DNA of 37,550 nucleotides from Methylobacterium sp. Leaf112. GTDB lineage: Bacteria; Pseudomonadota; Alphaproteobacteria; Rhizobiales; Beijerinckiaceae. The notes beneath the pieces were generated by a model. The model did not search any database, was not told the DNA's origin, and was given only the letters and a program-made list of their open reading frames with translations. A program made the position numbers and the translations under genes. Each line of letters opens with the position of its first letter. The first letter of the stretch is position 1. The stretch is taken from contig NZ_LMNG01000017.1 of NCBI RefSeq assembly GCF_001423295.1, forward strand, positions 1-37,550, written 5' to 3'. Of this stretch, positions 1 through 9,420 are shown piece after piece.

Positions 1-138
1 CACCAGCGACGATGGGCGACCCGGGACGAGGCCCGACGCGACCTGTTCGCCTACATCGAAGGCTACGACAATCGACAGCGCATCCACTCGGCACTCGGCT
101 ACATCACACCCGAGCAAGCCGAACGGAACGCGAGCTAA
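1..138 (+). CDS. IS3-family transposase, C-terminal fragment (cut by window edge)
   Basis: The frame is open from base 1 to the TAA at 136-138 and gives 45 residues. The text YIEGYDNRQRIHSALGYITP, followed by EQAE, is the typical end of the DDE integrase core of IS3-family OrfB transposases (the YN-R-HSALGY-TP motif). The third catalytic acid lies upstream, outside the window. The visible end is not frameshifted, so whether the element is intact or active cannot be judged here. Confidence 0.85.
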   Translation, partial: HQRRWATRDEARRDLFAYIEGYDNRQRIHSALGYITPEQAERNAS

Positions 139-169
139 ACCCCCCGTCCGTGGAACCAGGGGAGGATCA
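1..169 (+). mobile_element. 3' end of an IS3-family insertion sequence
   Basis: The window starts inside an insertion sequence. Bases 1-138 encode the C-terminus of an IS3-type transposase. The bases after its stop (about 139-169, ending in TCA) are the likely right terminal inverted repeat, because IS3-family elements usually end in CA just beyond the transposase stop. The left end lies outside the window, so the repeat pair and target duplication cannot be checked. The element ends about 140 bp before a tRNA-Ser gene. Confidence 0.7.
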
Positions 170-307
170 GTTCAGCGGCGCAGCAGTCATCCAGCAAAGT
201 TCGACAGAATGCGCTATAAGCCGCCACAAAATGAGGGCTAAGCTGTGGGCTGACCCAACACGCCAAGCCATATTTTGATTTAAAAACAAATGCTTAGGCA
301 AGATAAC
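170..307. other. Short AT-richer spacer between IS and tRNA-Ser
   Basis: No coding region is supported. The part next to the tRNA 3' end (about 268-300) is rich in A and T but shows no stem followed by a T-run, so I do not call a terminator for the leftward tRNA. Confidence 0.5.
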
Positions 308-397
308 TGGCGGAGAGGGGGGGATTCGAACCCCCGATGCCCTTGCAGGCATGCCGCATTTCGAGTGCGGTGCATTCAACCGCTCTGCCACCTCTCC
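308..397 (-). tRNA. tRNA-Ser(CGA)
   Basis: On the minus strand the 90-nt sequence folds as a class II tRNA. The acceptor stem is GGAGAGG pairing with CCTCTCC, with discriminator G and an encoded CCA. The D-arm contains AGCGGTTGAA, and the anticodon stem CCGCA/TGCGG closes the loop CTCGAAA with anticodon CGA. There is a long variable arm (TGCCTGCAAGGGCA) and the T-loop motif GTTCGAATC. The long variable arm and CGA anticodon identify a serine tRNA reading UCG. Confidence 0.96.
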
Positions 398-480
398 GCG
401 GGGGCCTCGATGAGACGAGCGCGGCTTAGCATGGGTCGTGTGAGAGTCACAAGGCGGGCGGGGGAGAAAAGTCGCGGCGC

Positions 481-1524
481 TCAGGGCGCGGCGCGAAAGG
501 TGTTCATTTGCGCCCGCAGGGTCTCGGCGAAGCGGGTGGCGTCGTGGCGGTCGCGGATGCGGGCGGCGAGGTTGGTGGGTGGGGGCGTTCGGGCGGCGGC
601 CAGGATCGCGGCGGCGAGGGAATCCGGTATCAGGGCGACGAGGCTGTCCATGTCGGCCTCCGTCCCCGCCAGGAGGGCGCGGTGGGCGGGGATGTCGCTC
701 GCCGCGATGGGGAGGCCGCGGGCGAGGGCCTCCACCAGGGCGAGGGGCTGGGCTTCGGCGCGGGAGGGAAAGACCGCGAGACCGATTCCGGCGAACGCCG
801 TCTCGGGCGCCCGCTCGCCCGCGAAGGTCACGGCCGCGTCGAGGTCCAGGGCAGCGATCCGGCGGCGCAGGCCGGCAGCGAAGCCCGCGTCGAGTTCGGG
901 GCCCACGAGGGTCAGATGGGCGTGCGGATGCGCCGTCCGCAGGCGCGCGAGGGCCTCCACGGCGAGATCCTGTCCCTTGCGCGGCACCACGGCGCCGACC
1001 ACCCCGAGGGTCGACAGGGGATCGCCGTCCGGCCTCGGGAGCCGGGCGAGGGGCGGGAGCGGGTTGGGGATCAGGGCGGAGGGCAGGCCCACGGGCGGGG
1101 CGACATGCGGGCTGATGCGGATGCACGCATCCGCCAGCGCGGCGCGCAGGCGCGCCGCGCGGCCGTGTCCCGCATCGGCGTGGAGGTGCCAGAGCACGAA
1201 GGGGCGTGGACGCAGGCTCCGGGCAGCGAGGCCGTAGACGTAGAGGGACGGCTCGTCGTGGACGTGGATCACGTCCGGGCGCAGGCGGCGCAGGGCCAGG
1301 GTTTCGCGCGCCACGAGACCGGCGAAGCGCGGCAGAACGGCGAGCTTGCGCCATCGGCTCGAGAGCGGTCGGGACGGGAACAGCGCCGGGCTGCGCTCGT
1401 CGGCCTCCGCGAGGGGCGCCCGCACGGTGACGGCATGGGCGGGGCGGAGGGCCTCCGCCGCCGCGAGCAGCACCCGCGTGGAGCCACCGCGGGTGTCGTA
1501 CAGGGTGGGAAGCAGGATCTTCAC
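481..1524 (-). CDS. Glycosyltransferase, GT4-like family
   Basis: The 347-residue product looks like a retaining GT-B glycosyltransferase, probably using a nucleotide-sugar donor for envelope polysaccharide or glycolipid. The N-terminal Rossmann half begins MKILLPTLYDTRGG with a Gly-Gly loop (residues 12-14) and has the HVHDEP segment near residue 88. The C-terminal half has PRKGQD at 181-186 and FPSRAEAQPLALVEAL at 252-267, the E-rich donor-binding motif of GT4 enzymes. I chose the GTG at 1524, since the upstream extension is Arg/Pro-rich and unlike the family. It lies 55 bp downstream of htpG on the same strand and may be cotranscribed. Donor and acceptor cannot be told from sequence. Confidence 0.82.
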   Translation of the reverse strand: MKILLPTLYDTRGGSTRVLLAAAEALRPAHAVTVRAPLAEADERSPALFPSRPLSSRWRKLAVLPRFAGLVARETLALRRLRPDVIHVHDEPSLYVYGLAARSLRPRPFVLWHLHADAGHGRAARLRAALADACIRISPHVAPPVGLPSALIPNPLPPLARLPRPDGDPLSTLGVVGAVVPRKGQDLAVEALARLRTAHPHAHLTLVGPELDAGFAAGLRRRIAALDLDAAVTFAGERAPETAFAGIGLAVFPSRAEAQPLALVEALARGLPIAASDIPAHRALLAGTEADMDSLVALIPDSLAAAILAAARTPPPTNLAARIRDRHDATRFAETLRAQMNTFRAAP

Positions 1525-1579
1525 GGGATCCGGCGCGCCCGAGCCCGCGCGATGGAGCCGGATCGGGCGCGCCGGGCGA

Positions 1580-3436
1580 TCATGCGGCGGTTGTCGAAGG
1601 GCCGGTCGAGACGTCGGCCAGGGCCGCCGCCACCTTGCGGGCAAAGGCGACGGGGTCGCGCGGCGTGTCGCCGTCCTGGACCCGGGCGAGGTCGAGGAGG
1701 GTGCCGGCGGCGTCCGCGATGTCGGCCTCCGCCGCGACCCGGTCGGCCAGCGACCGGATCAGGGGATGGCGCGGATTGATCTCGAGGACCGGCAGACCGC
1801 CGCCGCCGCGCCCGGCCCGGCGCAGGAGCCGCTGCATCTGCAGATCCGGCCCGGCGCCGGAGGCGGAGAGCACCACGGCGCTCTCGACCAGGCGGTCCGT
1901 GGCGCGCACCTCGGAGACGTCCGCCGTCAACGCAGCCTTCAACGCCGTCACCAGGGCCTCGACGGAGGCCGGGACCTCGGCGCCGTCTTCATCGCCCGCG
2001 AACTTCGCGAGGTCGACAGCGCCCTGCGTGATGGAACGCAGAGGCTTGTCGTCGAACCGACCGAGGGTTTCGGGCCAGAACGCGTCGACGTGGTCGGAGA
2101 GCAGCAGCACCTCGATGCCGCGGGCGCGGAAGCCTTCGAGTTGGGGCGAATTCCGCAGGGCGTCGGCATCGTCGGCGACGAGGTAGTAGATCGCCTCCTG
2201 GCCGTCCTTCATCCGCGCCACGTAATCGGGGAGCGAGGTCCACCCCTCCACGGCGGAAGAGTGGAAGCGCAGGAGCGGGGCGATCTCGGCCCGGCGCTCA
2301 TGGTCTTCGTAGATGCCCTCCTTGAGGACGGGGCCGAAGTTCTCCCAGAACGGCGTGTAGCCCTCCGCGTCCTTGGCCCGGTTGGTGAGCTCGGTCAGGA
2401 CTCGGCTCGTCACCGCGCGGCGGATCTTGGTGAGCACCGGAGTCGCCTGCAGCATCTCGCGGGAGACGTTGAGCGGCAGGTCTTCGGTGTCGACCACGCC
2501 CTGGACGAATCGCAGCCAGGAGGGCAGCAGTTCGGCCTCGTCGGTGATGAACATGCGCCGGACGTGCAGGCGCACCTTGCTGGCGCGCTCGTTCTCCACG
2601 GCCTGGAACGGCTTCATGCCGGGTACGAACAGCAGCGCCGAGAATTCGAGGGCGCCTTCGGCCCGCCAGTGCAGGGTCGCCCACGGCTCATCGAAGTTCA
2701 TGCCGACATGGCGGTAGAACGCCGTGTACTGCTCGGGCGTGATCTCGGATTTCGCCTTGCGCCACAGGGCGGTGCCCTGGTTGACCGTCTCCTCCTTGCC
2801 GTCCTCCACGAGGGCGATGGGCACGGTGATGTGGTCGGCCCATTTGCGCACGACGTGGTCGAGTCGGTAGCCTTCGAGGTACTCGCCGGCATCCTCCTTG
2901 AGGTGGAGCACGATATCGGTACCGGGCTCGGGGCGCGTCGCCGGCTCGAGGGTGTAGCTGCCCTGACCTTCCGAGGCCCAGGTCCAGGCCTCGTCCGATC
3001 CGGCACGGCGCGACGTGACGGTGACACGGTCGGCAACCATGAAGGCGGAGTAGAAACCGACGCCGAACTGGCCGATGAGGCTCGGACGGTCCTCCGCCTT
3101 GGCGTCCCCGAGGGACTGGCTGAAGGCGCGCGTGCCCGAGCGCGCGATGGTGCCGAGGTTCTGGGCGAGCTCGGCCTTGGTCATGCCGATGCCGGCATCC
3201 GACAGGGTCAGGGTGCGGGCGTCCTTGTCGGGGACGATGCGGATCTTGGCGTCGGGCGGCAGGGCGGAGGCCGCATCCGTGAGGGCCTCGAAGCGGCGCC
3301 GGTCCATGGCGTCGGCCGAATTCGCCACGAGTTCGCGCAGGAAGATCTCACGGTCGGAATAGAGGGCGTGGACCACGAGGTCCAACAGGCGCCCGACCTC
3401 GGCACCGAATTCGTGCCGCTCCACGGTGTCGCTCAA
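1580..3436 (-). CDS. htpG: Molecular chaperone HtpG (Hsp90 family)
   Basis: Cytoplasmic ATP-dependent chaperone of 618 residues, normal for bacterial HtpG. The GHKL ATPase motifs are present: ELVANSADA at 35-43 (box N1), LSDAGIGMT at 78-86 with the ADP-binding Asp80, and [12 protein letters not shown] at 121-132. The middle domain and C-terminal dimerisation region follow at normal length. The start is taken as TTG at 3436 ([14 protein letters not shown]), because a GGAGG Shine-Dalgarno lies about 8 nt upstream and the preceding in-frame residues do not look like the family. The 215-bp region upstream separates it from a divergent small gene. A heat-shock promoter is expected but I could not identify one confidently. 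Confidence 0.97.
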   Translation of the reverse strand: MSDTVERHEFGAEVGRLLDLVVHALYSDREIFLRELVANSADAMDRRRFEALTDAASALPPDAKIRIVPDKDARTLTLSDAGIGMTKAELAQNLGTIARSGTRAFSQSLGDAKAEDRPSLIGQFGVGFYSAFMVADRVTVTSRRAGSDEAWTWASEGQGSYTLEPATRPEPGTDIVLHLKEDAGEYLEGYRLDHVVRKWADHITVPIALVEDGKEETVNQGTALWRKAKSEITPEQYTAFYRHVGMNFDEPWATLHWRAEGALEFSALLFVPGMKPFQAVENERASKVRLHVRRMFITDEAELLPSWLRFVQGVVDTEDLPLNVSREMLQATPVLTKIRRAVTSRVLTELTNRAKDAEGYTPFWENFGPVLKEGIYEDHERRAEIAPLLRFHSSAVEGWTSLPDYVARMKDGQEAIYYLVADDADALRNSPQLEGFRARGIEVLLLSDHVDAFWPETLGRFDDKPLRSITQGAVDLAKFAGDEDGAEVPASVEALVTALKAALTADVSEVRATDRLVESAVVLSASGAGPDLQMQRLLRRAGRGGGGLPVLEINPRHPLIRSLADRVAAEADIADAAGTLLDLARVQDGDTPRDPVAFARKVAAALADVSTGPSTTAA

Positions 3437-3650
3437 GGGTCCGCCTCCGAATGGTGTGATGGGAAGGGTATACCGGAACGGGCGTCCCCACCGGGACATC
3501 CCCGACGGTGCCACTGCGACGGGGCTACCCGAATGCGCGCGATATGCGCGTGGGGGGGCGGAAATTCAATGCCGCACGTGGGTGCGGTGCAACCTTCGCG
3601 GCGTTCGAGCGTAGCCAAGCCTTCCCATCCCGACGCCAAGGAGACGCCGC

Positions 3651-3953
3651 GTGGAACCGATGAAGCCGATGAAACCCATGGAGCCGATGAAGCCCATGGA
3701 GCCGATGAAGGGCACCGAGCCTTGGTGGCCGCGGGAGCTCGGCCAACCCGCCAGCAGCGGCGACCAGAACGACATGCGCTACGCGTTCTTCCCCGATGCT
3801 CACCGTCTCCTCGTCGAGATCGACGGCCAGAGCACCACCTACGACAGCGGCGATCACCGGATCTCCGGCGTCCAGCAAACCAACGGAACGGCGCCGCGCT
3901 TCTCGAGCCAGAACGGCGACGTCGCCCTGAACGACCTGAAGGTCGTCGACTGA
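3651..3953 (+). CDS. Small conserved-looking protein with N-terminal Met-Glu/Lys-Pro repeats
   Basis: The 100-residue product begins with about six copies of a three-codon repeat (M-E/K-P), then PWWPRELGQP, a linker, and a compact hydrophilic domain containing MRYAFFPDAHRLLVEIDGQS and YDSGDHRISGV. I recall similar small proteins in Methylobacterium and other Rhizobiales, but no function is known to me. The start is taken as GTG 3651, with AAGGAG at 3639-3644. In-frame ATGs at 3660, 3669, 3678, 3687, 3696 and 3705, created by the repeat itself, are alternatives. It is divergent from htpG and has no signal peptide or membrane segment. Confidence 0.8.
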   Translation: MEPMKPMKPMEPMKPMEPMKGTEPWWPRELGQPASSGDQNDMRYAFFPDAHRLLVEIDGQSTTYDSGDHRISGVQQTNGTAPRFSSQNGDVALNDLKVVD

Positions 3954-3989
3954 CACCACGGAGACGGCCCCGCGTCGCCATCGGGTCTA

Positions 3990-4364
3990 TCAGATTTGGG
4001 CGGCGACGCGTTGGCCATGATCGCCGAGGCCACGCTTAGCCGCCTGGGCGTTGACGATCCCGAACCGCAGGATTGCCTGTTCGAGATAGTCGATGGCATC
4101 GGTGAGGCGTGTCCGCGCGGCTGCCAGCGCCTCAGCGCCATCCTCGGGCCTTGTCTCGGCCAGCCCGACCGCTGCGATGAGAACGCGGTCCCGCTCCTCC
4201 TCGATGCGACGGTCGCGCTCCACATGGCCTCGGACATCCGCATCGAAGGCCTCGATCACAGCCCACGGCAAATGTTCGGCGCCGCCCAAACCGGAGAATG
4301 CTTTTGCTCGACGGCGGCCCGTAGCCGTAGCGCGTGCGAGTTCTTCCGCGAGCTTGGTGGTCAT
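3990..4364 (-). CDS. Hypothetical helical protein, 124 aa
   Basis: Not recognised. The product is charged and Ala/Arg/Glu-rich and looks almost wholly helical: an N-terminal segment MTTKLAEELARAT, a central segment with FDADVRGHVERDRRIEEERD, and a C-terminal helix with RTRLTDAIDYLEQAIL. There is no signal peptide, membrane span or cofactor motif. ATG 4364 is preferred; a second ATG lies two codons upstream at 4370 and neither has a strong ribosome site. It converges with the 3651-3953 gene, with 36 bp between stops. Confidence 0.6.
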   Translation of the reverse strand: MTTKLAEELARATATGRRRAKAFSGLGGAEHLPWAVIEAFDADVRGHVERDRRIEEERDRVLIAAVGLAETRPEDGAEALAAARTRLTDAIDYLEQAILRFGIVNAQAAKRGLGDHGQRVAAQI

Positions 4365-4370
4365 GTGCAT

Positions 4371-4700
4371 TACCCATCGAGTGCCATGGCCAGTCGCATG
4401 CTCGCAGCGCTGGCACCGTTGCGGTGGTTTTAGCACCACCTGGGCATTTTGATATCGAACGGCAGCTGGAAGCGCCTTCGGTAGTGGGACACAGGACGAG
4501 CGGGACGAGGTTAGCGAACGACCGTTCGATGATGGCCTGCCGCGAGGCAGGTCGTCATTTTCTACCCGACCCGCCCGACGGTGCTCGGCGAGAAGGTCAC
4601 CGTTCGTATGAGACGGGCATCGAAACCGGGAGTGCTCGGATGCGATCCGGATGGATGCCGGGCCGTCGCCGGATCGTGCTCTTTCAAAGAAAATCAAGCG
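4371..4700. other. 330-bp gene-free stretch between MCP and a small hypothetical gene
   Basis: I see no convincing gene. An imperfect stem (about 4531-4560, core CCTGC/GCAGG with flanking ATGA/TCAT pairs) lies downstream of the leftward chemoreceptor stop. It could be its transcript end, but there is no T-run on the minus strand. Confidence 0.4.
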
Positions 4701-6389
4701 TCAGGCGGCGCGCACCGTGGCGAGAAAGTGGGACACCTGGGCGCTGAGATCTTCGGATTGGCGCGACAGTTCCGATGCGGAGGAGAGGACCTGCGCGGCG
4801 GCGGCGCCGGTCTCCTCGGCCGCCATCGCGACGCCGGTTACGTTGCGGGTGACCTCCCCGGTTCCGGCGGCGGCTTCGCTGACGTTGCGGGCGATCTCCT
4901 GGGTCGCGGCGCCCTGCTGTTCGACGGCCGCCGCGATGGAATTCGCGACGTCGCTGATCTCGCGGATGCGGGTCGTGATCCCCGCGATGGCCGTGACCGC
5001 CTGACCCGTCGAAGCCTGGATCCGGCCGATCTGACCGGTGATCTCGTCGGTGGCCCGGGCTGTCTGGTTGGCGAGTTCCTTCACTTCCGAGGCGACCACG
5101 GCGAAGCCCCGTCCGGCCTCGCCGGCGCGTGCCGCCTCGATGGTGGCATTGAGCGCCAGGAGGTTGGTCTGGCCCGCGATGGTCGAGATCAGCGCGACCA
5201 CATCGCCGATGCGGGCCGCCGTCTCGCTGAGGTCGCGCACCAGGGCAGCGGTCTCGCTCGCTTCGGACACGGCGAGGCGCGACAGCTTCGCCGACCCGTG
5301 GACCTGCCGGCCGATCTCCGCGACGGAGGAGCCGAGCTCCTCGGCGGCCGCGGCGACGGTCGTGACGTTCCTGGCCGCTTCGTCCGATGCCGCGGCCACG
5401 CCCGTCGATCGTTCCGCGGTCTCGGAGGCCGTGGCAGAGAGACTGCCAGCCGTCGCCTGGAGTTCGGTCGCCGCAGCGCTCACCTGCGCGACGATGCCGC
5501 CCACCGCCGCCTCGAACCGATCGGCGAGGCCGAGGGTCGCCGACCGGCGCTGGGCTTCGGCGTCCAGGCGGGCGAGGCGGGATTCCTCCTCAAGGACACG
5601 GGTCGCGATGATGTTGTCCTTGAACACCTGGACGGCGCTCGCCATCGCGCCGATCTCGTCGCCCCGACCGGCGCCCGGAACGGTGATCCCGGTGTCGCCG
5701 TCAGCGAGGCGGCCCATGGTCTCCGTCATCCGGCGCAGGGGCCGACTCACGCCGAGGGCGAGACCGGCGGCGGCGCCACCGGCGATCACCAAGGCGACGC
5801 CGACGAGGATCAGGGTGGTGAGGAGTGCCGTGTCGTAGGTGTCCTGCGCATGGGCGCCGCTCACGCTCGCCTCGCGCTCCTCGAGTTCGGCCATCTTCTG
5901 CAGGGGGCCGAGCACCAGATTCACCCCCGTCGACATGTCGGTGTTGTAGATGCGTTGCGCCGTGGCGGTCTCTCCGGCCTTCACGTGCGCGATGACGGAG
6001 GCCTGCAACGCCTTGTAGGCGACCCAACTCGTCCGGAAGGCCGCCGTCAGGGCTTCGGCCTCCGGTGATTTCGACCGCGCTTCGAATGCGGTTTGGAGGG
6101 TGGTCATTTCGGCCTCGCGCTTGGTCAGGGTCGCGAGGATCTCCGCGCGCAGCTCGGGCGTATCGGCGGTGATCACCCGGGCTCCGTTGGTACGGGTCCG
6201 CAGGACCAGGACCTGGATCTTGCCGAGGAGTTGGATGTTCGGCAGGCGCTCGTCGCGCATCTCGCGTGCGACGGTGTTCACGGCGTGCAACTGCAGGAGT
6301 GCCGAGCCTCCGATTCCCGCAACGAGCAGAAATACGAGGCCGAAGCTCAGGAACAGCTTCGTCCGGATAGACAATGTGCCGAGGAACAT
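4701..6389 (-). CDS. Methyl-accepting chemotaxis protein
   Basis: Inner-membrane chemoreceptor of 562 residues. Segment 11-33 is the first transmembrane helix. A helical periplasmic ligand domain (about 34-185, four-helix-bundle type) follows, then TM2 (about 188-213), HAMP (about 214-265, [11 protein letters not shown]) and a long coiled-coil signalling domain. The conserved hairpin region carries [20 protein letters not shown] and [15 protein letters not shown], which contact CheA and CheW. There is no C-terminal CheR-binding pentapeptide. ATG 6389 is preferred; a TTG eleven codons upstream is possible. No che genes are nearby, so it probably feeds a pathway encoded elsewhere. The ligand is unknown. 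Confidence 0.95.
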   Translation of the reverse strand: MFLGTLSIRTKLFLSFGLVFLLVAGIGGSALLQLHAVNTVAREMRDERLPNIQLLGKIQVLVLRTRTNGARVITADTPELRAEILATLTKREAEMTTLQTAFEARSKSPEAEALTAAFRTSWVAYKALQASVIAHVKAGETATAQRIYNTDMSTGVNLVLGPLQKMAELEEREASVSGAHAQDTYDTALLTTLILVGVALVIAGGAAAGLALGVSRPLRRMTETMGRLADGDTGITVPGAGRGDEIGAMASAVQVFKDNIIATRVLEEESRLARLDAEAQRRSATLGLADRFEAAVGGIVAQVSAAATELQATAGSLSATASETAERSTGVAAASDEAARNVTTVAAAAEELGSSVAEIGRQVHGSAKLSRLAVSEASETAALVRDLSETAARIGDVVALISTIAGQTNLLALNATIEAARAGEAGRGFAVVASEVKELANQTARATDEITGQIGRIQASTGQAVTAIAGITTRIREISDVANSIAAAVEQQGAATQEIARNVSEAAAGTGEVTRNVTGVAMAAEETGAAAAQVLSSASELSRQSEDLSAQVSHFLATVRAA

Positions 6390-6804
6390 GATGCACGAGC
6401 CATACTGATGGTGGACCGACAAACGATGCCTGCAGAACGTTAAATAAGTTCTCCACTTGTTGAGACGAATGTCTTACAAGAAAAATTCAGCAATCATTTC
6501 CGTCGATCCAATAATCGGCATCAATACGTGATCGAATTACCGCACTCAAATAACTAAGGACGCAGAAATCCTTGTTAGTTTGGAATTTTCGAAGATTTAC
6601 AACCTGGATGATTGGGCGAGAGTCTATTTCTCACCCAATTTCCTGGAATGACGTCGGCGAACACCATCTCGATGATTTCGAGTGGCTTTTACAACGGCGA
6701 GTTGATCGGCGAACTCCCGTTCGAAAATCCGGTGCCTGCCGCCACGCCGCGATCGCGACGCGCGAGAGGGGCGGCCCGACGGGACGCCCCCCGCTCCGAT
6801 GTCC
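6390..6804. other. 415-bp AT-richer intergenic region
   Basis: The stretch lies between the leftward chemoreceptor start and the leftward tlpA-like stop. It is clearly richer in A and T than its neighbours (about 6440-6640). It holds an imperfect hairpin with arms 6611-6620 and 6630-6639, and a GC stem GGGGCG/CGCCCC at 6768-6773 and 6785-6790 that could end tlpA transcription. No coding region is supported. Confidence 0.45.
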
Positions 6805-7437
6805 TTACCCGCGCCCCAACGCCGCCGAGATGAGCCGCAATCCATCGGCGCTGTCCCATTCGGCCGGCCCTTTCATCACCCCGAGGGTGCAACCGGCGCC
6901 ATCGATCAGAAGGGTCGTCGGCAGGCCGAGGGACCCGGTGGCCTTCTGGATCGCCGGCAGGACGCGCCCGCCCGGATCGGCGTAGTAGGTGAGTTCGGCG
7001 ATGCCGTTCTGGGTCAGCCAGGCCGGCGGTGCGTCGAGGTTGCGTGTGTCGATGTTGATGGCCACCACGGAGAAATCGGCGCCGCCGAGTTGCGCCTGAA
7101 GCCGGTCGAGGGCCGGCATCTCGGCCTTGCACGGCGCGCACCAGGTCGCCCACAGGTTGACGAGCCGGAGGCCCTTGATCCCCTCCAGGGTGGCCTCGGT
7201 GCCGTTCGGTCCCTTGAACGCCAGGGCGGGTGCGGCGACCGGCTTCTGTGAGACCTGCAGGGCGGCCACCTGGCCGCGCGCCAGCGGCGCGATCCGGCTA
7301 GCCGCCTCGGCGGAACCTGCACAGGGCGCGGCGGAGTTGCCGCCGGTCGAGCCCGTCCCGTATACGGCAAGCCCCGCGCCGAGCGCGGCGACGAGGATGG
7401 CTCCGGCGGCCAGTGTGAAGCGGGCGCCGGGCATCAT
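6805..7437 (-). CDS. tlpA: TlpA-like membrane-anchored periplasmic thioredoxin
   Basis: The 210-residue protein has an N-terminal membrane anchor (about residues 7-27) and a C-terminal thioredoxin fold of the TlpA/ResA/DsbE type. The active site is WATWCAPC, with Cys100 and Cys103. The cis-proline loop is LPTTLLIDG. Family members reduce apocytochrome c or cytochrome oxidase copper-site cysteines in the periplasm. The gene is divergent from argH with a gap of about 50 bp, an arrangement I know from other Rhizobiales. The two adjacent ATGs at 7437 and 7434 are both possible starts. The role in cytochrome maturation is inferred from the family. Confidence 0.88.
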   Translation of the reverse strand: MMPGARFTLAAGAILVAALGAGLAVYGTGSTGGNSAAPCAGSAEAASRIAPLARGQVAALQVSQKPVAAPALAFKGPNGTEATLEGIKGLRLVNLWATWCAPCKAEMPALDRLQAQLGGADFSVVAINIDTRNLDAPPAWLTQNGIAELTYYADPGGRVLPAIQKATGSLGLPTTLLIDGAGCTLGVMKGPAEWDSADGLRLISAALGRG

Positions 7438-7488
7438 CGTTGCGTCTCGGGCTTGGCAGGCGGGGCGACTGGAAGGATCAGGGACAGC

Positions 7489-8877
7489 ATGAGCAACCGG
7501 ATGTGGGGCGGGCGCTTCGCGAGCGGCCCCGCCGAGATCATGGAGGAGATCAACGCCTCCATCGGGTTCGACAAGCGCCTCGCGCCCCAGGACATCCGCG
7601 GCTCCCTGGCGCACGTAGCGATGCTGGGGCAGGCCGGCATCCTGCCTGCCGCCGATGTGGCGGCGATTCAAGACGGTCTCAAGGCCGTGCGCGATGAAAT
7701 CGAAGCCGGCGGCTTCGTGTTCAAGCGCGAACTCGAGGACATCCACATGTCCATCGAGAGCCGGCTGACCGAGATCGTCGGCCCGGCGGCCGGGCGGCTG
7801 CACACGGCGCGCTCACGTAACGATCAGGTGGCCACCGACATGAAGCTGTGGGTGCGCGACACCCTCGACGGCCTCGACATCCAGGCCGCCGGCCTCCAGC
7901 GGGCGCTGGCCGAAAAGGCGCTAGCCCATGCCGGTACGGTGATGCCGGGCTTTACCCACCTGCAATCGGCCCAGCCGGTCACTTTCGGCCACCATTGCCT
8001 CGCCTATGTCGAGATGCTGGCGCGCGACCGCGGCCGGTTCCGTGATGCCCGTGCCCGTCTCAACGAGTGTCCTCTGGGTGCCGCCGCGCTCGCCGGTACG
8101 TCCTTCCCCATCGACCGGCACGCCACCGCCGCGGCCCTGGGTTTCGACCGGCCGACGGCGAACTCCCTCGATTCCGTGGCCGACCGCGACTTCGCCCTCG
8201 AATCCCTCGCCGCTGCTTCGATCTGCGCCGTGCATCTCTCGCGCTTTGCCGAGGAACTCGTCGTGTGGACCTCGGCACAGTTCGATTTCGTGCGCCTGTC
8301 GGACGGTTATACCACCGGCTCGTCGATCATGCCGCAGAAGCGCAACCCGGACGCGGCCGAACTGGTCCGGGCCAAATCCGGACGCGTCATCGGCGCCCTC
8401 ACGGGCCTTCTCGTCGTGATGAAGGGCCTGCCGCTCGCCTATTCCAAGGACATGCAGGAAGACAAGGAGGGTACGTTCGACGCCCTCCAGGCCCTGTCCC
8501 TGTGTCTTGCCGCCATGACCGGCATGGTGCGCGACTTGGAGCCCAACGCCCCCGTTCTCGCGCGCGCCGCCGGCTCCGGCTACGCCACGGCCACGGACCT
8601 CGCCGATTGGCTCGTGCGGGAACTCGGCTTGCCGTTCCGTGAGGCCCACCACGTCACCGGTCGCCTCGTCGGGACTGCCTCCGCTCGGAGCGTCGGCCTC
8701 GAGGAGCTGACCCTCGACGAGATGCAGGCGGCCGAGCCGCGGATCACCGACGCGGTCTATGCGGTCCTGGGCGTGGAGAACTCGGTGTCGAGCCGCACGA
8801 GCTACGGCGGGACGGCCCCGGACAATGTGCGGGCCCAGGCCACGCGCTGGCTCGAACAACTCGGGAAAGACGCCTGA
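7489..8877 (+). CDS. argH: Argininosuccinate lyase
   Basis: This enzyme catalyses the last step of arginine synthesis, cleaving argininosuccinate to arginine and fumarate. The product has 462 residues, normal for ArgH. It shows the N-terminal [20 protein letters not shown], the [13 protein letters not shown] motif, and the fumarase/aspartase superfamily signature [16 protein letters not shown] starting at residue 277, which contains the catalytic serine loop. ATG 7489 follows an AAGGA-type ribosome site. A strong hairpin lies shortly after the stop but has its T-run on the opposite strand. Confidence 0.98.
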   Translation: MSNRMWGGRFASGPAEIMEEINASIGFDKRLAPQDIRGSLAHVAMLGQAGILPAADVAAIQDGLKAVRDEIEAGGFVFKRELEDIHMSIESRLTEIVGPAAGRLHTARSRNDQVATDMKLWVRDTLDGLDIQAAGLQRALAEKALAHAGTVMPGFTHLQSAQPVTFGHHCLAYVEMLARDRGRFRDARARLNECPLGAAALAGTSFPIDRHATAAALGFDRPTANSLDSVADRDFALESLAAASICAVHLSRFAEELVVWTSAQFDFVRLSDGYTTGSSIMPQKRNPDAAELVRAKSGRVIGALTGLLVVMKGLPLAYSKDMQEDKEGTFDALQALSLCLAAMTGMVRDLEPNAPVLARAAGSGYATATDLADWLVRELGLPFREAHHVTGRLVGTASARSVGLEELTLDEMQAAEPRITDAVYAVLGVENSVSSRTSYGGTAPDNVRAQATRWLEQLGKDA

Positions 8878-8893
8878 GAACCCGGCCCGCACG

Positions 8894-8934
8894 AAAAAAG
8901 CTGGGCGGTGACGCGTGGCGTTCACGGCCCAGCT
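8894..8934 (-). terminator. Hairpin with T-run in the minus-strand direction
   Basis: Perfect 8-bp arms AGCTGGGC (8899-8906) and GCCCAGCT (8927-8934) have inner partial pairing. The A-run at 8894-8899 lies on the argH side, so the intrinsic-terminator layout (stem then T-run) is present only for leftward transcription. It may act bidirectionally, or may stop antisense transcripts entering argH. Confidence 0.5.
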
Positions 8935-8981
8935 ATGTGATCCTGCCTAGATCAGGCCCGAGCCCTTCGGAGATCGCGCGC

Positions 8982-9314
8982 ATGCCCGTCGAGAGTTGGA
9001 TTACGCCGGACGACACCCCCGTTTTCGCGGCGCAGGCCACGGACCGCATCGACGTCGCCCTGGCTCGCCTCGGCGAGGCCGAGCGTGCCGCGTTCTGGGC
9101 CTCCGTTCGCAAATGCTACAACACGCCGTATAACGATCCGAAGCCGCGCCCCCTACCGACGGTGCAGATCACCGTTCCGGTGCCGTCGCCGCCTCCGGTC
9201 CAGTCCATCGCTCAGGCGCAGACCATCCCCCTCGAACGGCCGATGCCAGGCCGCGACGTTCCGATGGCCGCGATGCCGGTCCCCAGCTTTGCCATCGAGG
9301 CCCACGCGTCCTGA
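8982..9314 (+). CDS. Hypothetical protein with proline-rich C-terminus
   Basis: The 110-residue product is not recognised. The N-terminal half (SWITPDDTPVF, then ATDRIDVALARLGEAERAAFWASV) looks helical. The C-terminal half is Pro/Val/Met-rich and probably unstructured, with one cysteine near residue 50 in KCYNTPYNDPKPRP. No signal peptide is seen. I prefer ATG 8982, which has GGAGA about 8 nt upstream, over the in-frame GTG 8937 that directly abuts the preceding hairpin. It may be cotranscribed with the following IalB-like gene. Confidence 0.6.
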   Translation: MPVESWITPDDTPVFAAQATDRIDVALARLGEAERAAFWASVRKCYNTPYNDPKPRPLPTVQITVPVPSPPPVQSIAQAQTIPLERPMPGRDVPMAAMPVPSFAIEAHAS

Positions 9315-9420
9315 GGGCCGACCCTGGACCCAAACAACATCGATGCGAAGGCAGAGCGCCGGAGCATCGCACCGGTCGAGCAGTCCGGTCCGATGCCCGC
9401 GCGTCCCACAAGGTTTCCCC

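Noticed and set aside
290..420. Frames crossing 308-397 on both strands (GGDSNPRCPCRHAAF and EVAERLNAPHSKC)
   Set aside because: These are translations of tRNA-Ser(CGA) and its complement; the tRNA explains the region.
508..4039. Very long plus-strand frames opposite the glycosyltransferase and htpG
   Set aside because: They are shadow frames from high GC3. The minus-strand products have complete, recognisable domains and the plus-strand text has none.
6572..6985. Plus-strand 137-codon frame beside tlpA
   Set aside because: Its second half is antisense to tlpA and its first half lies in AT-rich intergenic DNA. There is no ribosome site or domain.
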